Below are positions 9,535 through 17,879 of a stretch of DNA of 47,358 nucleotides, in pieces (the stretch's first letter is position 1; the number at the start of each line of letters is the position of its first letter). The stretch is from Acrasis kona. Lineage: Eukaryota; Heterolobosea; Eutetramitea; Acrasida; Acrasidae. The translations under genes and the position numbers were made by a program. The notes under the pieces were generated by a model. It was not told where the DNA came from, did not search any database, and saw only the letters and a program-made list of their open reading frames with translations. The stretch covers positions 1-47,358 of the forward strand of contig JAOPGA020001331.1 in assembly GCA_026419775.2 (NCBI GenBank), read 5' to 3'.

Positions 9535-10180
9535 GTGTTGATGAGTTACTATACACTAAAATAAATTATATACAAATCACCTGGAAGGTAATGGCTCACA
9601 TTCACTATTTGCTTTGTAAATGCATTGAGCAGTTCATATAGAATGTGAAGCTTCCATTAGGATAGTTGAAGTTTTGGAGAGAACTAAAAATGGCTTGAAT
9701 ACTCTGAAATTTCTTGTAAAACTTTTAACAGTCTTCATGCTAGTATAACCAAGCATACTGATATAAATAGACTGTTTCCATTCTTCTGAAACATCCAAAA
9801 TATCCACACTTTCTTCAATTCCACGCTGGGAGATGAGATAATTTAATAATGCCTCTGATTAGGAAACTAAACTTAAGGTTGTCTTTAATAACCTGGTATA
9901 TGTCAACCATCGCTTGCTGCAGTTTTGACTTGCCAAAGCGACAGTCTAACAATAAATGTTGCTGATCTTCATGTGATATATATAGTGTCAAAATTAGAAT
10001 TGTTAATCCAATAACGCATTTTTGAAAGCATACAAAGTTGATTGGAGCGAAGACGAAGTAAAAACTTCTGTTCAGACCGGTTTAATTTATCAATATCTAC
10101 ACAGACTTTTGGATGGTATTTGTCATGTAGAAGATCATACTTGTAATCAGTTGAATATACATACTGAGATGACAAGTAAT
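9535..10180 (-). mobile_element. 3' part of a LINE-like element, copy B
   Basis: Reading on the minus strand, 10175-9969 gives a basic segment with RSEQKFLLRLRSNQLCMLSK, followed in a shifted frame by HEDQQHLLLDCRFG. This resembles the Cys/His-rich C-terminal tail of LINE ORF2 proteins (C..C..E...HLL..C). It continues to about 9740 with the same ending as copy A at 7443-7612, and the 3' tail to 9535 also matches. It is a truncated, frame-broken remnant inserted into, or replacing part of, duplicated block 1. Confidence 0.5.
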
Positions 10181-10196
10181 GTTTAATAAATAGCCA

Positions 10197-10328
10197 AACT
10201 CAAATTATCTCCAATGTCAAATTAACAACACTCATGGGCAGTCAGATTTTGTTAATTTGTCAAAAATGCTTCTTAGTTTTGACTACACACTTTTAAAAGA
10301 ACATTATCATAAAATAGCCTACTTGTAA
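10197..10328. repeat. Block 1, distal segment
   Basis: About 130 bp match 14787-14917 at roughly 95% by eye. The last ~29 bp (AACATTATCATAAAATAGCC and onward) recur a third time at 11167-11220, where the match extends further into 14918-14941. The region between the two left-hand occurrences (10329-11166) includes the hAT fragment, so it looks like an insertion flanked by a duplicated junction. From 10329 to about 10600 I see nothing else. Confidence 0.75.
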
Positions 10329-10602
10329 ATAAATTCAAATATTATTTGCAAATAACAGATCAAATACAAATAATAAATTACCCTACTGTATTGTCTCTTT
10401 CAATCAAAACAACCACTTTTAATAGATTTTTGACAAACAGAAAAATGAAAAATAAATATTTATTCAAAATAAGCCTGGAAGAGGAAAATGTCGCTCTCCA
10501 CCTTTAAAAGCATTGCTTTCAACATCGCCTGGTTTCTCTGAAGCTCTAACATCCTGATTCTTCTCTTGCCCTCCAACATTTGAGCGATGTTGTTCTCTTG
10601 AA

Positions 10603-11004
10603 ATGGATGCCAAGCAAAACATTGCTTCATTAAGCTCAATCATGAAGGTACGAACTGTTGTGCTACATATCAAGGACTCTCCACAGCAACACGAGCGATG
10701 GTTGGGTCTATGCAACAATGATCAACAGATGCAGTTCAATGATTACGACATACACACTCGCTGGAACTCTACATATCTTATGATTGATAGCGCTTTGAGA
10801 TTTCCAAGAGAACTTGTACAGTACACACAGAGTGAGGAGCTTGATGATCTGACAATAAATCAAGGTGATTGGATGCAGCTAGAGCAAGTCCAAAATGTTT
10901 TGAAAAAGTTGGATCAGATGACAAAATTCCTGTCTTCAAGTAGCCCTCAGATCGCCAACTCGCTTGCTCTAGATGCTTTTTCAAGAATGCGTTTCAGTCA
11001 TTGA
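10603..11004 (+). mobile_element. hAT-family transposase fragment
   Basis: The plus frame contains DIHTRWNSTYLMIDSALRF, the hAT signature (D.xTRWNSTY.M..R) that precedes the large insertion domain of hAT transposases. A tryptophan-containing helix and an LDQMTKFLSSSSPQIAN segment follow, also typical. The catalytic N-terminal part and the C-terminal dimerisation domain (hATC) are missing. It is a remnant of a cut-and-paste transposon. Its last 49 bp (10973-11021) are repeated in inverted orientation immediately upstream of the gene at 15036. Confidence 0.75.
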
Positions 11005-11021
11005 TCAATTGCGTTGTCATT
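10973..11021 (+). repeat. 49-bp inverted repeat, left arm
   Basis: It is identical to the reverse complement of 14989-15037 at 48 of 49 positions. It covers the end of the hAT-related ORF and a few bases beyond. The flanks on either side do not match. Confidence 0.95.
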
Positions 11022-11266
11022 GAGGGCATCCGCGAAGGGTTGTCTCTTGTGTATTGAAAAAATTGCAATGAGCAAATATGGAGTGAATCTTATTCAATTT
11101 TTTTATTCAATTCATCTAGAGGTGGTAAGCGTGGAAGAGGTCGCGGAGGCAGGTCAAGGTAGCAACAACATTATCATAAAATAGCCTACTTGTAAGTTGT
11201 AATAAAAAGAAGTTCTCCAAACTTGTGAGAATGATTGAAGTTACAGAAGGTGAGAAACGGTCAAAA

Positions 11267-11530
11267 ACCGATCATTCTATCACCAGACTTTGTGTTACCA
11301 TTCCTCTCCATGCAAATGCTCCATCAGGATTTAAATGTGTGACCAACAACCATGAATTTCATTCTGACAGAAGCAGCCAATCCCAATGATACTAGATACA
11401 GCTGAAAGCGATTCTTGTTTTGTCCGCCCGCAATGCTACAACAGAGTGGGATCAATTTTTGCAGCAAGGGATAATCCAGAGTTTCCACGTTTGCCCAGTC
11501 CATTAAAAGAGAGACAGTCTCTACATCCAT
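11267..11530 (-). mobile_element. GQNKNR-type DNA transposase fragment
   Basis: The minus strand encodes a segment ending AGGQNKNRFQLYLV, then MKFMVVGHT, and after a frame break LNPDGAF. The combination GGQNKNR....F(M/L)..GHT...(P)D..F occurs in a DDE-type transposase family common in fungal and animal genomes. I know it by pattern rather than by an established superfamily name. The fragment has at least one frame break and no ends. Confidence 0.5.
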
Positions 11531-12127
11531 TTGTACACATTAACCAGGTTTGATATACAATAATGGAAATGATTGAACACAGCACGTCGGCAAACCACAC
11601 TCAACAACATCTATTATTTATTTGGAACAACTCAAATCCAACAAATGCTCCTTTGATAATATCTGATTCCTATCGCGCCATCAATTTTCAGGGCTGGTTC
11701 ATTCGGCAGGTGAATTGTTACACAATCCTTAGATGATGTCGACTTCCATGACCACATTCCTGCTGTCTTTATCAACCAACGCCTTTTATGGTTTACGCTT
11801 TTCTCACTCGCTAACGGTTCAGCCCACTTCGCCTGTTCTGCTTACCAAAACACGGCCCACTTGGAGACCTAATTCACAGGGGTGTTGTAATCCACTAACA
11901 CAACGAAATTCAAATGTGCGGTTCGGGTTGAAATGAATAAAATAGAAGTGTGCTGCTGCTGATTCAAGGTGGTAGTACTGCTTCTTTTCTTCTACTGCTG
12001 GAATAGTTGCAGTCTCAATGAGTGGTGGTGAGAGAGGTCGTTCTTCGCAAATTCTTTTAGCAGGCAGAACTTCTTTCTCTTGGGGATAAAGGTAATCAAG
12101 GACTTCCAAACTGCATTGTGCCATTTA
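11531..12127. other. No firm gene; possible transposon-derived ORF
   Basis: A minus-strand frame (11819-12124, 101 aa, ATG start) reads MAQCSLEVLDYLYPQEKE with a Pro/Glu-rich middle. It ends directly beside the Harbinger fragment and could be a piece of the same element's accessory protein. I recognise no domain. The rest holds nothing I can support. Confidence 0.25.
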
Positions 12128-12348
12128 AAGATAATATGGTGAGAGAAAGGTTGGCAGTTAATCGTGTGATTGGCTCGGTCAGAATCCTCGTTGAAAATGC
12201 TATTGGGAGAATTAAAAGTTTCGGTATATTATCTTAGCCTTGGAGGCATGACAGGTCTAAACATCATTTAGCATTCTACGCGTGCTCGATTGTTGCGAAT
12301 TTGGGTATGATTATGGGTCACCCTGTGAACGAATATTTGGTTGAATAA
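12128..12348 (+). mobile_element. PIF/Harbinger (DDE_Tnp_4) transposase C-terminal fragment
   Basis: The frame reads VNRVIGSVRILVENAIGRIK and, after one in-frame stop, KHHLAFYACSIVANLGM. The R..VENAIGR.K segment contains the third catalytic acidic residue of DDE_Tnp_4/Harbinger nucleases, and the K(H)H..F.AC...NL ending matches the family C-terminus. Only the last about 70 residues survive. A GTTAACGCGTTAAC palindrome lies 60 bp downstream. Confidence 0.7.
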
Positions 12349-12845
12349 ATTTATTTTGTTGTTCACATGTTGTTTTTCGCGTTTTCTCGTTATTGCGTAA
12401 ACGACTCGTTAACGCGTTAACGTCATTAATTTTTGTAAAGGGAACAACCCTATTATACTAATTAACAATTTATTCTTCGATTCATCTCTAAGTATCCAAT
12501 TATTTACCTTTAGGTTGTCAAGTTCTTCTTTTATGTGTTGTTCCTCAGCCCCTCTTCTATGAACCCTAAAATGACTTCTCTACTATTGTCAAATCCATTT
12601 CTTGTTTAAAGTGAATAGCGTTAGTGTGTTGCTTTCGAACCGAGTCTTTGCTGTGTCTGTTTACACAGTCAACTGTTAAAAACGGATAACGGAAAAATTC
12701 ACATTGTGTCAAAATTTAATATGTCAGCTGTCCAGACAACTATTTCGAATAAAGTCCAGACTTTCAAATAATTCCTCTCGATGACGAACAGAACAAAGGG
12801 ACAAAGCCTAAAAAAACACTTACAAACACCAACATCGAATCTCCA
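12349..12845. other. Spacer with a 16-bp perfect palindrome
   Basis: At 12407-12422 the sequence CGTTAACGCGTTAACG is a perfect palindrome, perhaps a transposon terminus or protein-binding site. Nearer the CRN-like gene an ATG at 12721 opens a 16-codon ORF. An adjacent frame (from about 12766) is in phase with the annotated start at 12846, so the gene may have an additional 5' segment that is frame-shifted or spliced. Confidence 0.4.
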
Positions 12846-14250
12846 ATGCCTAAAATCACGTCGTTGAGCGCAACACGCAACTTCGATACATATAAAAGTA
12901 CTTGGGAGAGAATGAACCATTTTTTTATGGAATATGATGCCGTTTCACAATCACTCAAAAATACGCACTTTTATGTTGATAAAGTTAAGGGAAGAAAGAA
13001 GCTGATGAAGGAAATACTACATTTCAAAGGCACAATAAGTAGCGACTTTGATGAAGTAGACTTCGTTATCGGAACGAAAAAGAATCAGTACCACCCAGAT
13101 TTGGTTTCCTACTTGGTAAGTGTCCATATCAATATGTTTAACTTTTTAGATTCGCTGTGAGAAACCAACCAGAGATGATACTTTAATACAAGGCTTCAGA
13201 GCAGAGCTATACAAGAACTCCAAGCCCTTCAACGCTTGGACCAGCTTTGACCTCAAGTACAGAGGAATTACTTTACTGACCGTTGAGCACGACTTGTTTC
13301 ATAAATCACTTCTAAAACGAAGTGAAGAGGAGTCTGCTATTGATAAGGCTGTAATAGAACTTCATGCTAAAAGAATTATAAAAGGGTATGATGATTTAGT
13401 CAGAAGTGGACACTTCCATCACACAAATCAAAGTGGTCAGGAGAACCAACACAAACTATTTTGTTCCGTTATAAGCGAACAAGCCAAAGACATGCTTAGC
13501 GAGCACTACAATGATCTCCGCTTTTACTACGAAGCCCACATTGAACATTCAGACATGTTTTATGGACACGGATACTTGGATATTGTTGTCGGCAAACAGG
13601 CAGAGAACACTTTTTCAAATGAACCTCGCCCAAGTTTATTCTTCATCGAGTGCAAAAGCTTGCTAGAGGGTAAGAAGCAGATTACACAGACCGTTGCAGA
13701 GATGATGGCAGTGAACGCGGTGAACCAGATGGATGCTAACAAAGATGAATTCCCATCATGTCATGCCCTACTCTCCGACGGAGTAAATTGTAGATTTTTG
13801 ATGGTTCATGATGTCACTTCCAAGTCTATATTCATTGGAACTACGGAGGTCATTCAACTAGGAACCTTTGTCGGCGGCAAATCCAAACAAGAGTTCCTGC
13901 CAATATACAACAACGTTCACGCGGTGGCCCAAATCATGTATGTCCTCTCCCATCCTAAACTGGTTAATCCTGGTTTGCTCAAATATATGGCAATCCAAGA
14001 CCAAGTCCGAGTATTCTCGCTCCAGATTGAAAAGGAGAAAGCAAGGACTGAAGCGGAGACAATAAGAGCGGATGCAGAGAAAGCAAGGGCCGATACGGAG
14101 AAATCAAGGGCCGATAGACTGCAGCAGGAACTTGACAGGGCGAGGCAACTTCCGAGGTTAAGAGTGGAGACAGAGAGAAGACGCCAAACTAATCGCCAGT
14201 CATTATTCTCAAGAGCTCTAAATTATGTCGTGAGGAAAATAACCGGGTGA
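12846..14250 (+). CDS. CRN-like protein with PD-(D/E)XK nuclease domain, two exons
   Basis: Exons 12846-13115 and 13150-14250 flank a 34-nt GT-AG intron (GTAAGTGTCC...TTTTAG) and give 456 aa. The C-terminal half has the restriction-endonuclease-fold signature: acidic residues near 218-222, Asp234 in GYLDIVVG, then Glu257 and Lys259 in FFIECKSL. After it comes a DGVNCRFLMVHD strand typical of CRN (Crinkler) and related effector nucleases. Residues about 380-425 form a charged coiled coil built of 7-residue units (AETIRAD, AEKARAD, TEKSRAD). The N-terminal about 130 residues are unrecognised, with no signal peptide. Whether it acts inside the cell, in inter-organism conflict or as a mobile-element component is unknown. 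The ATG at 12846 is the first in frame after an upstream stop. Confidence 0.65.
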
Positions 14251-14653
14251 ACGATGAGCAAGGCCCACTTTTAAAATATATGTATATATATATATTATTG
14301 TTGGTAATTTCTCAACATCTTTTTCGTCCTCATCTGCTTGATCAAACTCTCGTGTAGGATCAGAATCATCGATCATAATGCGTACTGGAATTGCAGAGGC
14401 GTATTCAATAAGACCCAACTGCTTGAGTCCATGCTCAATTAGGCATACAACCACTTCTTCATATTGTTCGTAACGAATTTTGCATTCTCCTCTGTTTTGG
14501 AGTGTTTCTTCAAGATCATTACAAGGCTGTCGTGGGGAAGGATTGTGCTCATTTTGTTTTCTCAAAGACAATCAACCGGCGTTCCTTTGAATTCATTCTG
14601 TCGCTTCATGCTGGAACCCACTGGCGGTATTGTTTCCTTAAAGTTGGTTATGA
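13670..14653. repeat. Segmental duplication, right copy (block 2)
   Basis: This copy contains the intact 3' half of the CRN-like gene and about 400 bp downstream. It is co-linear with 8409-9467 but lacks the 138-bp MITE. Downstream, 14787-14917 matches 10197-10328. The stretch 14654-14786 is unique here and holds nothing I recognise. Confidence 0.9.
14270..14571 (-). CDS. Possible conserved acidic ORF in the duplicated block
   Basis: A minus-strand frame convergent to the CRN-like gene reads VVCLIEHGLKQLGLIEYASA, then an acidic stretch (DEDEKDVEKLP). The same frame is largely retained in block 1 at 9275-9110 despite about 5-6% substitution. There is no ATG start and the ending is in low-complexity TATA sequence. 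It may be an exon, an untranslated region or chance. The family is unknown. Confidence 0.2.
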
Positions 14654-14786
14654 TAAACAAATTGGAAGAGCAACGAAACCAACAATCTAGCCAGACCTAA
14701 ATAAGCAAAACAATAAGAAGATTATTTATTGCAAATTCCAAAATCAGGGACTTCCATCCAACATTCTCTGTGTGACTCTTATATAG

Positions 14787-14917
14787 ACTCAAATCATCTC
14801 CGATGTCAAATTAACAACGCTCATGGGCACTTCGATTTTGTTAATTCGTCAAAAATGCTTCTTAGTTTTGACTACGCACTTTTAAAAGAACATTATCATA
14901 AAATAGCCTACTTGTAA
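14787..14917. repeat. Block 2, distal segment
   Basis: It matches 10197-10328. The portion 14889-14941 also matches 11167-11220. This is the right-hand end of the shared block, about 100 bp before the first host gene of the dense region. Confidence 0.8.
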
Positions 14918-14988
14918 GTTGTGATAAAAAGAAGTTCCTCAAAGTCTTGTTGCGGAGTAAGTCGGGATTGTTTACAAAAAGTACTTTT

Positions 14989-15037
14989 AATGACAACGCA
15001 ATTGATCAATGACTGAAACACATTCTTGAAAAAGCAT
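14989..15037 (-). repeat. 49-bp inverted repeat, right arm
   Basis: It is the reverse complement of 10973-11021 with one mismatch. It ends at the AT of the start codon of the gene at 15036, so the immediate 5' leader of that gene is shared with a hAT transposase fragment. Confidence 0.95.
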
Positions 15038-16025
15038 GAAAGCTATATGTTCATCAAACCCTGGAGCTGTTTTCAAAACAGTCCCAAAACCAGACCATGC
15101 CGAACCAGGACACCTTTTGGTGAAGATGAAAGCCTGTGGTGTCAATCCTGGGGACAAAAAACTTATTGAGGGATCATTTCCCGTAGGTGTTCAAGGTAGT
15201 AAACATGACATTTTTGGTGGCTCTGGCGCAGGTAGAGTTATTCAAGTTGGGGATGGTGTCCCAGAATCTTTCGCAAACCAAAATGTTGCTATATACAGAT
15301 CACTAGTTCGAAGCGAACATATTGTAGGAACCTGGAGTGAGTATGCCCACGTGCATCATCTTGACTGCATTATATTACCTAAAAATCTCGACGAATGTGA
15401 ATATTCTGCCTCACTCGTCAACATTATCACTGCATACGCATTCTACAAACAAGTTTTGTCAGAAGGACACAAGGGCATTATTAGTACCGCTGCATACACG
15501 GCCACTGGGATAGCTTTAATCGGCATATGTAATGCTTATCACATTCCTTTAATATCTATTGTTAGAAATGATGAGGAGAAGAACAAGATAGAACGGTATG
15601 CTTGTCAAAATGTTTTTTCGCAAACCGATTCTGAATTTTTCAATAAATTGAAAGGAACGTCTCATAAATTAGGGACAACAGCTGTATTTGATGGGGTTGG
15701 GGGAGCAGTTTTAAATCAAATTATTCATCTTGTTCCTAACAATACCACATTCTACAGCTATGGTTTCCTTGGTGGTCAAGTTCCGTTGACCATTCATACA
15801 AGTGTATTGATGAAGGGAATCATACTTAAAGGTTTTAGTAATTTCTTTTCTTCCACGGTGTTGAATCAAGAAGAGTTGAGCAAAGCATTGAAGGATATTG
15901 AGGCGATTATCCACTTGCCACACTTTAGAACAAGAGTGGGTGCGAAATTTAATCCTGAAGATATTAAGAAGGCATTAGAATACAAAGGTGTTGATTTGGC
16001 GAGACCTGTTTTGTACTTTGAATGA
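15036..16025 (+). CDS. MDR-superfamily oxidoreductase (quinone oxidoreductase-like)
   Basis: This intronless gene of 329 aa starts at an ATG and ends in TGA. The N-terminal GroES-like domain (about 1-125) shows LVKMKACGVNPGDKKLIEG and GSGAGRVIQVGDGV, the conserved substrate-domain strands of medium-chain dehydrogenase/reductases. The Rossmann half (about 125-270) has AAYTATGIALIGICNAY in place of a textbook AxxGxxG loop, then a FDGVGGAVLNQ segment. No structural or catalytic zinc cysteines are seen, so a zinc-independent NAD(P)H-dependent quinone or enone reductase is likely. The substrate cannot be told. No targeting peptide is seen. It is the first gene of the dense region and its leader overlaps a 49-bp hAT-related repeat. 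The MFS gene follows in the same direction 123 bp later. Confidence 0.85.
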   Translation: MKAICSSNPGAVFKTVPKPDHAEPGHLLVKMKACGVNPGDKKLIEGSFPVGVQGSKHDIFGGSGAGRVIQVGDGVPESFANQNVAIYRSLVRSEHIVGTWSEYAHVHHLDCIILPKNLDECEYSASLVNIITAYAFYKQVLSEGHKGIISTAAYTATGIALIGICNAYHIPLISIVRNDEEKNKIERYACQNVFSQTDSEFFNKLKGTSHKLGTTAVFDGVGGAVLNQIIHLVPNNTTFYSYGFLGGQVPLTIHTSVLMKGIILKGFSNFFSSTVLNQEELSKALKDIEAIIHLPHFRTRVGAKFNPEDIKKALEYKGVDLARPVLYFE

Positions 16026-16148
16026 AAATGTATATCATTGAATAAATTGGTTTGGAAATACGTAAAGTTTTGCGTTGAAACCATTTCAATCTTTCTGGAA
16101 CTGTCCTTTTCATATTTTGAACTTGTTGTCCGAACCTGCACAAGTGCA

Positions 16149-17878
16149 ATGAACCAACTAAACCCAAACTCTTACAATGAAACAAAAGTAATGTTAAACA
16201 AGGAGCCCATACTTGAGGATGATGTGGATGCCGTACAAGTCGCTACTAACGACAATGATGATGTAGAGTTACTGCAAGACGACCAGAAAGACGCAGAAGC
16301 AGATCTTGATGATAGACTGCCATGGAAAACACTGAGCATCGCACTGTTGTTGTGGACATGTGATTTATTTTCATTTACAACCCTTAGTCCGTATCTTCCT
16401 TTCATGGTTGAAGATTTCAAAATCACACAAGACAAGAGCCAAATCGGATATTATGTGGGATTTATTGGTTCGCTCTACTATCTTGGCCAGTTCTTCAGCT
16501 GTTTTTTCTGGGGATGGGCCTCTGATAGATACGGAAGGCGCCCCGTTCTTCTTGCAGGCATGCTTGGTTCAATTATTACATCAGCAGCTTTCGGCTTTAG
16601 CGTGAATCTCTACATGGCCATCGCAACAAGAACATTGTTTGGGTTACTAAATGGCAACCTTGGTGTTTTCAAAACGTATGTTTTATAACGATGAAATGTT
16701 AATGTTACAAATAGATACATTGGTGAAGTTTCAAACAAGAGAAATCAAAGCAAAGCCTTTTCAGTGTTAGGAGTCGCAGGTGGTTTTGGTAACATTTTAG
16801 GACCGATCATTGGTGGTTTTTTATCGAGACCCGTTTATTATTATCCTTCAATGTTTGACAAGTTTGACGAATGGAACATGACGTTCCTTCGATCCTTTTT
16901 TACAAAATTTCCTTATGTACTTCCCAACATTTTTGTATCCATTACAGCAACTTTGGGTTTTATTCTTGGTCTCTTCTTTCTCAAAGTGAGTCATTTAAGC
17001 GTCGCATCATTCTCACATCATGTCAGGAATCCAATCCGGCTGTCTTGAGGAGAGGATTGAACCGAGATGTCGAACAGGCAAGTACACATCAGGAACCAAA
17101 GAAATCGCTTTGGGAGCGAATACGTACCAGTCCCATTCTACAATCTCGCATTCCTCTTACAACGTCTGTTATTTATGCATTTTATGGTTTCTCTAGTATT
17201 GTATGGTATGAGGTCATTCCGCTATGGCTGGTCCTACCCGTGGAGTATGGTGGTCTTGCTTCAGAAGAGAGAACATTAGGAATACTATCAGGAGTTACTG
17301 GTATTTTTATAATATTATTTCAATTGTTTTTGTGTTCCAAAATATTAGATAAATTGGGTGCAATTGGTGGTATTCGCTATTCTGGTCTTTTGATTGCTCC
17401 ATCTTATATTCTCTATCCACAAATTGTGAAACTAGAAGCGGTGTCGAACATTTTTGTTTGGGTTGGTTTGATTTTTGTAATGTGCCTTCGCCACGCTATT
17501 ATGAACTTGCAAGTCACTGCTATTTCAATGATAACTAATAATTCTGTTAAACCTGATCAAAAGGGTAGACTCAATGGTATTTCGCAATCCATGGTCGCAT
17601 TCACTCGCACATTTGGACCTGCTGCTGGTGGATCCATATTTGCATGGTCCGTACATAACAAAGTATTTCCCTTTGATGTACATTTTACTTTTGTGATTAT
17701 CTGTGTTTCTACATTGATTATGTGTTCGTTCACAATTGGGTTACCAAAAAGCATTAACCACCCACTCCCCGATGAACAAGAAATAGAACTCGATGCAATC
17801 ATCAAGGGTCAAAATACAATGATGAGCGAAATTATAGTAGACACTGAAATGGAACAACAAAAAGATAAAAATTCATAA
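16149..17878 (+). CDS. MFS transporter, TetA/ZIFL-like
   Basis: Exons 16149-16675, 16715-16985 and 17027-17878 with introns of 39 and 41 nt give about 549 aa. Splicing is supported by frame and homology: FKT joins YIGEVSNKRNQS, and LFFLK joins ESNPAVL. The N-terminus is acidic and cytosolic, followed by about 12 membrane segments. The loop 2-3 motif is GWASDRYGRRPVLL, the classic major facilitator G-x-x-x-D-R-x-G-R-R. The next signature RTLFGLLNGNLGV resembles plant zinc-induced facilitator-like and fungal TetA-type carriers. It is probably a proton-coupled exporter of a small molecule; the substrate is unknown. I prefer the ATG at 16149. An in-frame ATG-less extension reaches 16038. Its stop lies 1 bp from the stop of the convergent kinesin-MORN gene. 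Confidence 0.85.
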
Positions 17879-17879
17879 T

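Noticed and set aside
14464-14700. Plus-strand ORFs downstream of the CRN-like gene, also present near 9323
   Set aside because: Overlap each other in different frames within a duplicated noncoding-like segment; no family and poor starts.
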